Of a DNA stretch of 64,000 bases, positions 1 through 8,454 are shown piece after piece. Location: NCBI RefSeq assembly GCF_003073375.1, contig NZ_CP029002.1:420001-484000 (forward strand), written 5' to 3'. The notes beneath the pieces are model-generated. The model was not told the DNA's origin. It ran no database searches and saw only the letters and a program-made list of their open reading frames with translations. Positions within the stretch are counted from its first letter, which is position 1. The number at the start of each line of letters is the position of its first letter. Both the position numbers and the translations under genes were made by a program. Origin of the DNA: Lysinibacillus sp. 2017. GTDB lineage: Bacteria > Bacillota > Bacilli > Bacillales_A > Planococcaceae.

Positions 1-2
1 AA

Positions 3-206
3 GATTTAACATTTACGATGCCAGAGCGCTTTGAAAAAGATTTCGCTCGTGATCCACAGGAGAAAACGGTATTTGGTCAAGATTTAGAAAAGCTCTTATT
101 TAAACGGACCTTTAATAATGCCGCAACCAAATATAACTCTCATGTCGCGATGGTGAAAAACGGCTATCGTCCGGTATATGAACCAATATTTTCTCAAATC
201 GCATAA
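3..206 (+). CDS. C-terminal end of an unrecognised protein (partial)
   Basis: An open frame runs from the window edge to a TAA at 204-206, giving the last 67 residues of a protein whose start lies outside the window. The tail is charged and aromatic, ends in ...YEPIFSQIA, and has no membrane segment. The frame is followed at once by a hairpin terminator, so it closes a transcription unit. I do not recognise the family and assign no function. That it is real coding sequence rests on the uninterrupted frame and the terminator placement. Confidence 0.55.
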   Translation, partial: DLTFTMPERFEKDFARDPQEKTVFGQDLEKLLFKRTFNNAATKYNSHVAMVKNGYRPVYEPIFSQIA

Positions 207-212
207 TGTACC

Positions 213-247
213 GACTCGCTCAAATAACTTTGGGCGAGTTTTTATTT
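213..247 (+). terminator. Rho-independent terminator after the partial gene
   Basis: The arms ACTCGCTCAAA and TTTGGGCGAGT flank a short loop and are followed by a T-rich run. It separates the partial gene from the ybaK gene. Confidence 0.75.
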
Positions 248-307
248 TGTTCCCAACTAAGGCAGTGTATACTGTTTACAAAGTTGAAAGAATAGGGAGT
301 GAATGTC

Positions 308-793
308 TTGGCGAAAAAGCAGGCAAAAACCAATGCGGTGCGTTTAATCGAGCAACAAAAAATCCCGCATGAAGTATTTGAATATACAACAGAAGACGGT
401 GGAGCAGTAGATGGCATTACGGTTGCCAACAAAATTGGACAGCCAGTAGAACATGTATATAAAACATTAATCGCCACAGCCGGTAAAGGACACTATTTTG
501 TATTCGTTATTCCAGTCGCAGCGGAACTTAATTTAAAAGCAGCGGCAAAAGCAGTTGGTGAGAAAAAAGTTGAAATGATTCCGGTAAAGGAATTACTTGG
601 CTTAACGGGCTATGTGCGCGGGGGGTGTTCACCAATTGGCATGAAAAAACCATTCCCAACGTATATCGAGCAAGCTGCGGAAACACTAGATTATCTACTC
701 GTGAGTGCTGGAAAAATCGGTATGCAACTCAAGCTTTCACCAATCGATTTAGCAAAAGCAGCCCACGCACAATTTGCATCAATTACTATGTAG
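308..793 (+). CDS. ybaK: YbaK/EbsC-family Cys-tRNA(Pro) deacylase
   Basis: A 161-residue protein of the YbaK/ProX aminoacyl-tRNA editing family. YbaK hydrolyses cysteine mischarged on tRNA(Pro) in the cytosol, a trans-editing step that protects translation fidelity. The family look is clear: an early HEVFEYT segment, a [10 protein letters not shown] helix feeding VYKTL, and the closing [14 protein letters not shown] stretch. I chose TTG at 308 because AGGGAG (294-299) then sits about 8 nt upstream. GTG at 299 would overlap that ribosome site but cannot be excluded. The next gene follows after 23 nt on the same strand, so the two are probably co-transcribed. Family assignment is firm; exact tRNA specificity is inferred from the family. 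Confidence 0.85.
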   Translation: MAKKQAKTNAVRLIEQQKIPHEVFEYTTEDGGAVDGITVANKIGQPVEHVYKTLIATAGKGHYFVFVIPVAAELNLKAAAKAVGEKKVEMIPVKELLGLTGYVRGGCSPIGMKKPFPTYIEQAAETLDYLLVSAGKIGMQLKLSPIDLAKAAHAQFASITM

Positions 794-816
794 GTTATAG
801 AGAGAGAAGGTTTGCT

Positions 817-1434
817 ATGTCGAAAAAATTTAAATGGCAGTGGGGTAGCTTTTTTGTAGGGTTAATCGTCATGTCACTTGGCATTACGATGACGATTAAA
901 GGAAATGTCGTCGGCACAGGCCCGTGGGATGTTTTCCATATTGGTCTTTTTAAACAATTTGGATTAACAATTGGTTCTTGGTCGATTTTAACGGGACTTT
1001 TAATTATTTGCACGACGTCGCTTTATTTAAGAAGGTTTCCGAAGTTAGCGACTTTATTAAATATGCTATTAATTGGCTCATTTATTGATGTGTTTAACTG
1101 GCTGTTACCAGAAGTACATGCATTTGGCTTTGAACTCGCATATTTTGTAGCAGGCTTTTTGGTGATGAGCGTAGGGTGTGGTCTTTATATCGCGGCAAGT
1201 CTTGGTGCGGGTCCCCGTGATACCGTGATGATGATTATTGCGAGCAAGGGTTATTCAGTCAAAACAGGACGAATGGTGATGGAGGTATTTGCCGCAGCTG
1301 CAGGGTGGTTACTTGGTGGTCCAGTCGGTATTGGAACGGTCATTTTAGCGCTCGGCACTGGCTACATTATTCAGCCATCATTATTTTACTTTAAACAGAA
1401 GCTTGAACAAATTATTGGAGAGCCACTTACATAA
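817..1434 (+). CDS. YczE/YyaS/YitT-family integral membrane protein
   Basis: A 205-residue, very hydrophobic protein with about five membrane segments. It carries the small-residue motifs of the YczE/YyaS family: MSLGITMTIKGNVVGTGPWD near the N-terminus and a second GLYIAASLGAGPRDTVMM copy near residue 130. The repeated GxGPxD signature suggests internal duplication. Start ATG 817 is set by AGAGAGAAGG at 801-810, six bases upstream; a longer in-frame extension would run back into ybaK. It lies 23 nt after ybaK and probably shares its transcript. The biochemical role of the family is not established beyond the membrane location. Confidence 0.75.
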   Translation: MSKKFKWQWGSFFVGLIVMSLGITMTIKGNVVGTGPWDVFHIGLFKQFGLTIGSWSILTGLLIICTTSLYLRRFPKLATLLNMLLIGSFIDVFNWLLPEVHAFGFELAYFVAGFLVMSVGCGLYIAASLGAGPRDTVMMIIASKGYSVKTGRMVMEVFAAAAGWLLGGPVGIGTVILALGTGYIIQPSLFYFKQKLEQIIGEPLT

Positions 1435-1505
1435 AGAAATAATGCGGAAAATTTCTGTCAATATGCTAAAATGGGGCTAACCTTGAAATCGAAAGGATGA
1501 ACAGC

Positions 1506-2696
1506 ATGTCAAACGTATTAACGACTTTTTTAGATGAAAATTTAGACGCGTTACGCTCGCAAGGTTTATACAATGAAATCGACCCTGTAGAAGGTGCAAA
1601 CGGTCCGATTATTCAAGTTGCAGGCAAAAAGTTAGTGAACTTATCATCAAACAACTATTTAGGCTTAGCAACTAATGATGAGTTAAAGAAAATTGCCCAA
1701 AAAACAATTGATACATACGGTGTGGGTGCAGGTGCCGTTCGTACAATTAACGGAACACTGGATTTACACGTAAAATTAGAAGAAACACTCGCAAAATTTA
1801 AAGGTACAGAAGCAGCGATTAGTTATCAATCAGGCTTCAACTGTAATATGGCGGCGATTTCAGCTGTTATGGATAAAAACGACGCGATTTTATCTGATGC
1901 ATTAAACCATGCGTCGATCATTGATGGCTGTCGTTTATCAAGAGCGAAAATTATACCGTTCGCCCACTCTGATATGAATGATTTACGCGAAAAAGCAAAA
2001 GCAGCCAAGGAATCAGGTCTTTACAATAAAGTAATGGTCATTACAGACGGCGTATTTTCGATGGACGGGGATATTGCAAAATTACCTGAAATCGTAGAAA
2101 TCGCAAAAGAATTCGATTTAATCACTTACGTAGATGACGCGCATGGTTCAGGCGTAACAGGTAAAGGTTCGGGCACAGTGAAGCATTTCGGCTTACAAAA
2201 TGAAATTGACTTCCAAATCGGTACATTATCAAAAGCAATCGGTGTTGTCGGTGGTTATGTAGCAGGAAAGAAAAACTTAATCGACTGGTTAAAAGTTCGT
2301 TCTCGACCATTCTTATTTTCAACAGCGTTACCACCAGGTGATGTAGCGGCAATTACACGCGCGGTTGAAATGATTATGGAATCAACAGAACTGCATGATT
2401 TACTTTGGGAAAATGGCCATTATTTAAAAGAAGGCTTAGCGAAATTAGGCTTTAATATTGGTGCATCAGAAACACCAATTACACCATGTATTATTGGTGA
2501 TGAGAAGCTAACGCAGAATTTCTCGAAACGTTTAATCGAAGAGGGCGTATACGCGAAAGCAATCGTCTTCCCAACAGTTCCTAAAGGGACAGGTCGCGTG
2601 CGCAATATGCCAACAGCAGCGCATACAAAGGAAATGTTAGATGACGCATTAGCAATTTACGAAAAAGTAGGTCGTGAATTAGGGGTAATTAAATAA
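1506..2696 (+). CDS. kbl: Glycine C-acetyltransferase (2-amino-3-ketobutyrate CoA ligase)
   Basis: A 396-residue PLP enzyme of the alpha-oxoamine synthase family. It cleaves 2-amino-3-oxobutyrate with CoA to give glycine and acetyl-CoA, the second step of threonine degradation. Visible features are [10 protein letters not shown] near the N-terminus, [10 protein letters not shown], the DDAHGSG motif and the PLP-lysine segment [15 protein letters not shown], with the usual length for Kbl. The relative BioF is the main alternative; the partner tdh gene at 8455 supports Kbl. Start ATG 1506 has AAAGG nine bases upstream; ATG 1497 overlaps that site. The gene stands alone and ends at a strong terminator. 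Confidence 0.88.
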   Translation: MSNVLTTFLDENLDALRSQGLYNEIDPVEGANGPIIQVAGKKLVNLSSNNYLGLATNDELKKIAQKTIDTYGVGAGAVRTINGTLDLHVKLEETLAKFKGTEAAISYQSGFNCNMAAISAVMDKNDAILSDALNHASIIDGCRLSRAKIIPFAHSDMNDLREKAKAAKESGLYNKVMVITDGVFSMDGDIAKLPEIVEIAKEFDLITYVDDAHGSGVTGKGSGTVKHFGLQNEIDFQIGTLSKAIGVVGGYVAGKKNLIDWLKVRSRPFLFSTALPPGDVAAITRAVEMIMESTELHDLLWENGHYLKEGLAKLGFNIGASETPITPCIIGDEKLTQNFSKRLIEEGVYAKAIVFPTVPKGTGRVRNMPTAAHTKEMLDDALAIYEKVGRELGVIK

Positions 2697-2737
2697 TCGT
2701 GTTAGGGCTGTCCAATTAATTGGACAATTTAACATAC

Positions 2738-2785
2738 AAACAGGTGAAGCATACATTCGTGTAGCTTCACCTGTTTTATGTTTTT
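2738..2785 (+). terminator. Terminator after kbl
   Basis: AAACAGGTGAAGC (2738-2750) pairs with GCTTCACCTGTTT (2764-2776), followed by a T-rich tail. The 13-bp stem is perfect. Confidence 0.9.
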
Positions 2786-2867
2786 GTGGTCTTAAAACTG
2801 TAATAGCTCCTAAAGTTAGCCTGTGGTGGCAAAAGAGGGACTTGATAAGTGGGCGATGAAATTTGAA

Positions 2868-2911
2868 AAAAGGGCAAAAAAATACAGCATAGCGGATTCG
2901 CTATGCTGTAT
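2868..2911 (-). terminator. Terminator of the antiporter gene
   Basis: ATACAGCATAGCG and CGCTATGCTGTAT form a 13-bp perfect stem with loop GATT. Read on the minus strand it is followed by seven T residues, so it ends the transcript of the 2971-4122 gene. Confidence 0.88.
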
Positions 2912-2970
2912 CTTGCAATTAGTGATAAAGTACTTTTAAAGTATACCATACTAAACTATCTACCTATTTA

Positions 2971-4122
2971 TTATTTTGATGTTTCCTCTGTATGACGTTT
3001 GCCAAAAATTAATTTTAATAATGGTGGCGTCACAATCGTTGTGACAATCACGACAATAATCATTGCAGTATAGTAATTAGCTGGTAGTAAGCCACTTTCT
3101 AATCCCATTGCCGCTAAAATTAATGCCACTTCTCCACGAGATACCATTCCCGCGCCAACACCCATTGATGATTTTGTAGTAAACCCTGCTAATTTTGCAC
3201 CAACACCGGACCCTATAAATTTAGATGCAATGGCAATAATCGAGAAGATTAAAATAAACCCTATTTGATCTCCAATTCCATCAAATGAAACAGCTAACCC
3301 AATGCTTACAAAGAAGAATGGAACAAAAATGCCATATGCAATTGGCTCTACCTTATGTTCAATTTCTTTTTTATATTTTGTTTGAGCAATTGCAATTCCT
3401 GCGAAGAATGCACCGATAATGCCTGCAAGACCTAAAATTTCTGCAAAATAAGACAAACCAAAGCAAATAATTAACCCCGCACTTAGTACAGACTCCGTTA
3501 CCTTGAATTTCGTAAATAAGCGAATGAAGTGTGGAATGACCCATTTCGAAATTAAAATTAACACCACAAAGAATAAAATTTTCTTCCCAATGAGTAACCC
3601 AATATTCGTATCAGATCCTGCAAACACACTCATTGCAATCGCAATTAGAATCACAACAACGATATCATCTAATACCGCAGCTCCAAGTAGCGTAGAACCC
3701 TCTTTACTGTTTAACCAGCCAAGTTCTCGTAATGCTTGAACCGAAATACTAACAGATGTTGCAGATAGTAATAACCCAATGAAAATGGATTCACCCACTG
3801 ACATTCCGTAATATTGAGATCCTAAATACCCTAAAATGATTGGCAGGATAATTCCACCAAATGCTACATAAATGGCAGCTTTCTTATTTTTATTCATCTC
3901 GTGTAAGTCTGTTTCAAGTCCTGCTAAAAACATCAATAACAGCACACCAATTTGACTAAATGTCGTTAATAATTCAGTTTCATGAATCCACCCCAATAAA
4001 GCGGGTCCCAAAATAATCCCTACAAGGATTTTTCCTAAAACAGATGGCTGACCTAGCCTCGCAGCTAGATGGCCAGCAAGTTTAGTAGCAAATAAAACGA
4101 GTACAATTTGTATAATAAACAT
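2971..4122 (-). CDS. CPA2-family Na+(K+)/H+ antiporter, GerN/NapA-like
   Basis: A 383-residue membrane protein with about 12 hydrophobic segments over its whole length. The paired acidic motif AAVLDDIVVV (near residue 150) is the ion-binding DD signature of the NapA/GerN branch of CPA2 antiporters. LGKILVGIILGPALLG near the N-terminus is the usual first helix region. It lacks the C-terminal TrkA-N domain of KefB/C, so it is a simple antiporter, probably exchanging Na+ or K+ for H+ at the cytoplasmic membrane. GerN works in spore germination in Bacillus cereus, but nothing here proves that role. RBS GAAAGGGG precedes ATG 4122. A terminator-like hairpin lies directly upstream of that RBS. Confidence 0.82.
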   Translation of the reverse strand: MFIIQIVLVLFATKLAGHLAARLGQPSVLGKILVGIILGPALLGWIHETELLTTFSQIGVLLLMFLAGLETDLHEMNKNKKAAIYVAFGGIILPIILGYLGSQYYGMSVGESIFIGLLLSATSVSISVQALRELGWLNSKEGSTLLGAAVLDDIVVVILIAIAMSVFAGSDTNIGLLIGKKILFFVVLILISKWVIPHFIRLFTKFKVTESVLSAGLIICFGLSYFAEILGLAGIIGAFFAGIAIAQTKYKKEIEHKVEPIAYGIFVPFFFVSIGLAVSFDGIGDQIGFILIFSIIAIASKFIGSGVGAKLAGFTTKSSMGVGAGMVSRGEVALILAAMGLESGLLPANYYTAMIIVVIVTTIVTPPLLKLIFGKRHTEETSK

Positions 4123-4141
4123 AATTTTCCCCTTTCAATGC

Positions 4142-4190
4142 AAAAAAAGACAAGGTGGAGCCATAGTTGACTATGGCTCCACCTTGTCTT
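4142..4190 (-). terminator. Strong hairpin between mtnE and the antiporter start
   Basis: Two 20-base arms (4147-4166 and 4171-4190) are exact inverted complements around a 4-base loop. On the minus strand it is followed by seven T residues, so it should terminate mtnE transcription. It ends only about 24 bases before the antiporter start codon. Confidence 0.85.
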
Positions 4191-4280
4191 GCATCGTATA
4201 TTTTCTTAGATTAATAATAACATATTCTCGAGATCGTAGTCTACAATAAGTCTCTTCAAGTTAGGGAACAGTTGAGTTAC

Positions 4281-5462
4281 TTATTTTGCCAAGTTTGCTG
4301 TAAATAGCCCAAGCTTTGCAATGCGCGTCATTGCTTCACGTAAGCGCACCTCATCTACAAGAAGTCCTACACGGATATAACCTTCACCATATTCCCCAAA
4401 ACCGTTCCCTGCAGCAACCGCAATATCGGCTTTGTCGAGTAACAGGTCGGCAAACGCTTCGCTTGTATAACCAGAAGGAACTTTAAGCCAAGCAAAGAAA
4501 GACCCTTTTGGTGCGGTAATGTCCCAACCGATTTTTTGTGCTTCTTCGACTAATACATTGCGACGGCTTTCATATAACGCACGTAAGTTTTCAACGCATG
4601 TTTGCTCTTCATTTAATGCGGCTGCTGCGGCATGTTGAACAGCAGGAAATTGACTGCAAAATAGATGATCTTGAATAAGATTAATGGCTTCAATGATTTT
4701 GGCATTTCCAACCGCAAAGCCGATTCGCCAACCCGCCATATTGTACGATTTCGACAACGTGTACAGTTCAATTCCTACTTCTTTCGCACCGTCAGCTTGT
4801 AAAAAGCTTGGAGGACGCACATTATCAAAACCAATTGCACCATACGCAAAATCATGTGCAACCACGATATGGTTTTCTTTTGCAAACTTTACCGTATCTT
4901 CAAAAAATGGAGCAGTTGCCACACCGCCAGTTGGATTGTTTGGATAGTTTAAATACATAAGTTTCGCACGTTGTTTTATTTCATCAGTTAATGCATTATA
5001 GTCTGGCAAATAGCCATTTTCCGCATATAATGGCAGCGTATCAAATTTGACATCAGCAAGTGCCACCCCGGACAAATAATCCGGATAACCTGGGTCAGGA
5101 AGTAGCATAGAATCACCTGGATCGAGAACAGCAAGTGGTAACTCAACGAGCCCTACCTTTGTACCGCCTAAAATAGCGACTTCAGTGTTTGGGTCAATAT
5201 CAACATTGTATTCACGTTTATAAAAGTCAGCAGCGGCTTGTCTTAATTCTGTAATCCCTCGAAAAGGGGAGTATTTATGGGTTTGTGGATTGGTTACGGC
5301 TAGTTGCAACGCATCAATAATATGGTCAGGCGTTGGTTGGTCGGGATTCCCTTGCCCTAAATTAATGACGTCACGGCCTTGTGCGAGTGCAGCATTTACT
5401 TTACTGACAAGCGCGGCGAAAAATTGTGGGGGTAGCTGTTGTAGTTTCTTTGAAAATTCCAT
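4281..5462 (-). CDS. mtnE: Pyridoxal phosphate-dependent aminotransferase, MtnE (YkrV)-like
   Basis: A 393-residue fold-type I aminotransferase. It closely resembles Bacillus MtnE, which transaminates 4-methylthio-2-oxobutyrate to methionine, the last step of methionine salvage, using glutamine as amino donor. Recognisable blocks are INLGQGNPDQPTPDHI, YPNNPTGGVAT, the PLP-lysine segment YTLSKSYNMAGWRIGFAVGN and the C-terminal GFGEYGEGYIRVGLL. RBS AAAAAAGGTGATGA precedes ATG 5462. It is divergent from the mtnU gene across a 154-bp gap. No other mtn genes (mtnK, A, W, X, B, D) are in the window, and I see no S-box leader. Broad aminotransferase specificity is possible. Confidence 0.85.
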   Translation of the reverse strand: MEFSKKLQQLPPQFFAALVSKVNAALAQGRDVINLGQGNPDQPTPDHIIDALQLAVTNPQTHKYSPFRGITELRQAAADFYKREYNVDIDPNTEVAILGGTKVGLVELPLAVLDPGDSMLLPDPGYPDYLSGVALADVKFDTLPLYAENGYLPDYNALTDEIKQRAKLMYLNYPNNPTGGVATAPFFEDTVKFAKENHIVVAHDFAYGAIGFDNVRPPSFLQADGAKEVGIELYTLSKSYNMAGWRIGFAVGNAKIIEAINLIQDHLFCSQFPAVQHAAAAALNEEQTCVENLRALYESRRNVLVEEAQKIGWDITAPKGSFFAWLKVPSGYTSEAFADLLLDKADIAVAAGNGFGEYGEGYIRVGLLVDEVRLREAMTRIAKLGLFTANLAK

Positions 5463-5616
5463 CGTTCATCACCTTTTTTAAATAATAAAATTAATCTTAG
5501 TCCTTTTCTAGGGATTAGTAAAGTGAAAATTATGATAATTTAGATAAGCGTGCTAGAATGAAGCACGTAATGGTAAAATGGCGTTAAGAAAGCGAATTTT
5601 AAAGGAGTGTCATTTC

Positions 5617-6408
5617 ATGAAAATCGGATGTATTCAATTAAATGTAGGCTTCGGCAAAGTAGATGAAAACTATGAACGTGCAGAAAAGTTCATTCGTGAA
5701 GCGGTCGCTGGTGGTGCAGAAATCGTCGTGTTACCAGAAATGTGGAATACAGGCTATGCGTTAGAGAAATTAGAAGAACTTGCAGATGTGAACGGGGAAC
5801 GTACGAAAGCATTTTTAAGTGCTTTGGCAAAGGAATTAGCGGTACATATTGTAGGTGGCTCAGTTTCAGTGAAGCGTGACGGTAAGTTTTACAATACGAT
5901 GTATACGTATAATCGTGACGGTGAACAAGTCGGTGAGTACAGCAAAGCCCACTTGTTCCGCTTAATGGATGAGCATCTGTATTTAGAATCTGGAGATACG
6001 ATGAATCGATTTGCACTTGGGGATATTGAAGCGGGTGGTGTTATTTGCTACGATATTCGTTTCCCAGAATGGTTACGTGCCCACGCGCTAGACGGTGCAA
6101 AAGTGTTATTTATTCCCGCACAGTGGCCAACACCGCGCATTGATCACTGGAAAACATTATTGCAAGCACGTGCTATTGAAAATCAATGCTTTGTTGTGGC
6201 AGTCAACCGTATCGCACGTAAAGTGGAGAACTTTAATGGGCAGTCGATGATTATCGGGCCTTGGGGCGAAGTGTTGTGGACGGGTGCTGAAGACGAGGAG
6301 CTTGCGATTATTGATGTTGATTTTTCAAATGTCGATGAAGTACGCGGACGCATTCCCGTATACGAAGATCGTCGCCCGAGTCTTTATGGAAAAGTGGTAA
6401 AACAATAG
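5617..6408 (+). CDS. mtnU: Carbon-nitrogen hydrolase, omega-amidase MtnU (YkrU)-like
   Basis: A 263-residue nitrilase-superfamily hydrolase. The catalytic triad is visible as Glu in VVLPEMWNTGY, Lys in EYSKAHLFRL, and Cys in GVICYDIRFPEWLRA. MtnU-type omega-amidases hydrolyse 2-oxoglutaramate, the by-product of glutamine transamination, to 2-oxoglutarate and ammonia, which fits the divergent mtnE neighbour. Start ATG 5617 is fixed by AAAGGAGTG at 5601-5609; an upstream ATG at 5578 has no ribosome site. The 154-bp gap holds an extended -10 (TGCTAGAAT, 5551-5559) but no convincing -35. A terminator follows at 6417. Confidence 0.87.
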   Translation: MKIGCIQLNVGFGKVDENYERAEKFIREAVAGGAEIVVLPEMWNTGYALEKLEELADVNGERTKAFLSALAKELAVHIVGGSVSVKRDGKFYNTMYTYNRDGEQVGEYSKAHLFRLMDEHLYLESGDTMNRFALGDIEAGGVICYDIRFPEWLRAHALDGAKVLFIPAQWPTPRIDHWKTLLQARAIENQCFVVAVNRIARKVENFNGQSMIIGPWGEVLWTGAEDEELAIIDVDFSNVDEVRGRIPVYEDRRPSLYGKVVKQ

Positions 6409-6416
6409 TTTATGGA

Positions 6417-6450
6417 AGCACATCGGAATTTCGGTGTGCTTTTATTTTTT
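6417..6450 (+). terminator. Terminator after mtnU
   Basis: AGCACATCGG and TCGGTGTGCT form a stem with one G-U pair, followed by TTTTATTTTTT. Confidence 0.8.
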
Positions 6451-6455
6451 ATCGA

Positions 6456-6535
6456 ATTATAAATTCCGAGTACTGTAGATAACTTTTGAAATGTACTTCA
6501 TGTCTAGGAACAAACGCTTTAGCACTTTTGTTTTT
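6456..6535. repeat. Dispersed repeat copy B (internally deleted)
   Basis: This segment matches both ends of the longer repeat at 35957-36136 but lacks about 90 bases of its middle. The left part shares GTACTTC(A/C)(T/C)GTCTAGG, the right part shares CTTTAGCACTTTTGTT. It lies immediately after the mtnU terminator and before the uvrX operator. Similarity was judged by eye. Confidence 0.6.
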
Positions 6536-6584
6536 AAAATCCATTACTTCCCACTTGCGGTCTCACACGTCTCATTTTAAAATA

Positions 6585-6598
6585 AGAACAAACGTTCG
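6585..6598 (+). promoter_or_regulatory. LexA/DinR (SOS) box upstream of uvrX
   Basis: AGAACAAACGTTCG contains GAAC-N4-GTTC, the perfect core of the Bacillus LexA operator. It sits 23 bases upstream of the uvrX start, so the uvrX-yolD pair is expected to be damage inducible. Confidence 0.85.
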
Positions 6599-6620
6599 TT
6601 TTAAATGAGGTGAATTTGAA

Positions 6621-7874
6621 ATGTATGAAAATGCAACACAGCGTTCAATGATTTGTGTGGATATGCGTAGTTTTTATGCAAGCTGTATCGCGTCTATTGA
6701 AAATTTGAATGTCATGGAAGTCCCGATGGCTATCGTCGGTAACTTTCAACAAAAGGGCAGTGTTGTCCTTGCTGCGTCACCACCGATGAAAAAGCGTTTT
6801 AATATTCGAACGGGTTCGAGACTTTATGAGATTCCACCGCATCCCGATATTCGCTTATTTGAACCACGCATGTCTTTTTTTATCCGTATGTCGATGGAAA
6901 TTACACGATTGCTCAATGATTTTGTCCCAAAAGAAGCGATTCATGTATACAGCATTGACGAAAGCTTTATCGATTTAACAGGCACAGAAAAATTATGGGG
7001 GCCTCCAGAACAAACAGCTGAACGGATTCGCGATCAAATTTATCGACAATTTGATATTCAAAGTGCGGTTGGCTTTGGACCGAATATGCTTTTAGCTAAG
7101 CTTGCACTTGATATCGAGGCAAAAAAAACAGGTTTTGCAAAATGGACATATGATGATGTACCGACAAAATTATGGCCAGTCACACAGCTAACCGACGTAT
7201 GGGGCATTGGACGTCGAACAGAGAAAACGCTGCATCATATGGGCATTTATTCTGTTTATGATTTAGCACATACTGACCTCGAATTACTAGAAAAGCGCTT
7301 GGGTGTTATGGGCAATCAGCTTTATTATCATGCCTGGGGAATAGATCATTCGACTGTAGGTGCACCAATCATGCAGGGGCAAATTAGCTTTGGAAAAGGG
7401 CAAATGCTGATGCGGGATTACCGTAGTCGCCAAGAACTATTAGTCGTGCTTCTCGAAATGTGTGAAGATGTGGCAAGACGTGCGCGGGAGGCGAGAAAAA
7501 TAGGACGTACGATTTCACTTGGACTTAGCTACAGTAAGGATGCATTTGGTGGAGGCTTTCATCACGCACGTACAATCGATGAGCCGACAAATGATACGTT
7601 GAAGATTTTTCATGTATGCAAGGAATTGCTCGATGAATTTTATGCTGAGCGTCCGGCACGTAAATTGACGGTAACACTGAGCAATATTGAAAGTGAGTAT
7701 TCCATGCAACTCAGTCTGTTTGATGAAGCAAGGTGGCGTAATCGAAAACTAGGGGAGACAATGGATCAGCTACGTACAAAATATGGCACGACGGCATTAC
7801 TACGGGCAATTTCTTACACGGAAGCAGGAACAGCCATTACGCGTGCTTCGTTACTAGGTGGACACAAAAAGTGA
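6621..7874 (+). CDS. uvrX: Y-family DNA polymerase, UvrX/YqjW (PolY2)-like
   Basis: A 417-residue translesion polymerase. The palm-domain acidic residues are present in MICVDMRSFYAS (residues 10-21) and YSIDESFIDLTG (near residue 113). The helix-hairpin-helix block VWGIGRRTEKTLHHMGI follows, then the little-finger region. The short, LexA-regulated UvrX/YqjW type carries out error-prone synthesis across lesions during the SOS response. A near C-terminal QLSLFD motif resembles the clamp-binding peptide of Y-family polymerases. RBS GAGGTG lies nine bases before ATG 6621, directly downstream of the LexA box. The yolD gene follows after 12 nt and completes the usual two-gene unit. No sign of inactivation. 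Confidence 0.9.
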   Translation: MYENATQRSMICVDMRSFYASCIASIENLNVMEVPMAIVGNFQQKGSVVLAASPPMKKRFNIRTGSRLYEIPPHPDIRLFEPRMSFFIRMSMEITRLLNDFVPKEAIHVYSIDESFIDLTGTEKLWGPPEQTAERIRDQIYRQFDIQSAVGFGPNMLLAKLALDIEAKKTGFAKWTYDDVPTKLWPVTQLTDVWGIGRRTEKTLHHMGIYSVYDLAHTDLELLEKRLGVMGNQLYYHAWGIDHSTVGAPIMQGQISFGKGQMLMRDYRSRQELLVVLLEMCEDVARRAREARKIGRTISLGLSYSKDAFGGGFHHARTIDEPTNDTLKIFHVCKELLDEFYAERPARKLTVTLSNIESEYSMQLSLFDEARWRNRKLGETMDQLRTKYGTTALLRAISYTEAGTAITRASLLGGHKK

Positions 7875-7886
7875 GGAGTGATCAAG

Positions 7887-8207
7887 ATGAATAAAGACCG
7901 TGGGACGATTAAATGGAATGCGATGATGCTTCCTGAGCACGTAAAATTTTTACGTGAATGGCAAGAGGAAGATCAGCTTGTGACAAAACCTCAGCTCGAT
8001 GAAGCACTAGTTGAACAATTGAATACAAATTTACAGCGTGCGTACAACGAGCGACAACCGATTAATTTAAAAGTGTGGGAGAAAACCGCCATTTATCAAG
8101 TATGTGGTAGGATCCAAAAAATGAATATGAATGAAAAGTACATTCAACTTGAAAATGGTCAAAAATTTTTATTTGAAGCCCTTTGTGATGCGGTAATAGA
8201 TGAGTAA
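7887..8207 (+). CDS. YolD-family protein
   Basis: A 106-residue cytosolic protein of the YolD family, the usual partner gene of SOS-regulated Y-family polymerases in Bacillales. It begins with a basic RGTIKWNAMMLPEH segment typical of the family and has a small beta-rich core with no catalytic motif. Start ATG 7887 follows GAGGAG (7873-7878) by eight bases; a GTG at 7878 overlaps that site. It shares the uvrX transcript. Function is not settled; an accessory or modulator role for the polymerase is inferred from the constant pairing. Confidence 0.82.
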   Translation: MNKDRGTIKWNAMMLPEHVKFLREWQEEDQLVTKPQLDEALVEQLNTNLQRAYNERQPINLKVWEKTAIYQVCGRIQKMNMNEKYIQLENGQKFLFEALCDAVIDE

Positions 8208-8310
8208 AAGCCCTGTATTTCTCAAAAAATAGTTAATTGAAAGAAAAATTCCGCTATTCGAATATTTCATGCGTACAAATGTCTCACTGAAAAAGAATAT
8301 CGATAAAGCA

Positions 8311-8339
8311 TTGTATTTTATAAAAGAACACAATATAAT
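8311..8339 (+). promoter_or_regulatory. Predicted sigma-A promoter for tdh
   Basis: TTGTAT (8311-8316), a 17-base spacer and TATAAT (8334-8339). It lies about 115 bases before tdh in an otherwise gene-free 247-base gap (8208-8454). A small hairpin GGTAGGT/ACTTACC (8414-8434) lies in the leader just before the RBS. Confidence 0.55.
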
Positions 8340-8454
8340 AGTTTTCATGAAAAGTGTTTTAAATCAATGGTTTATACGAAAATAAATGTATTTTTACAGA
8401 GGACAATTGTTTTGGTAGGTGAGAAAAACTTACCGACGATAAGGAGGCATCATC

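Larger units (their letters stand above)
2697..2970. other. Intergenic stretch between kbl and the antiporter
   Basis: 274 bases between convergent genes. It holds the kbl terminator, a small palindrome GTCCAATTAATTGGAC at 2710-2725, and the antiporter terminator at 2868-2911. The piece 2790-2865 shows no frame, promoter or repeat that I can support. Confidence 0.6.

Noticed and set aside
5463-5616. Possible S-box (SAM) riboswitch between mtnE and mtnU
   Set aside because: The 154-bp gap lacks the conserved SAM-I core sequences and has no terminator/antiterminator pair.
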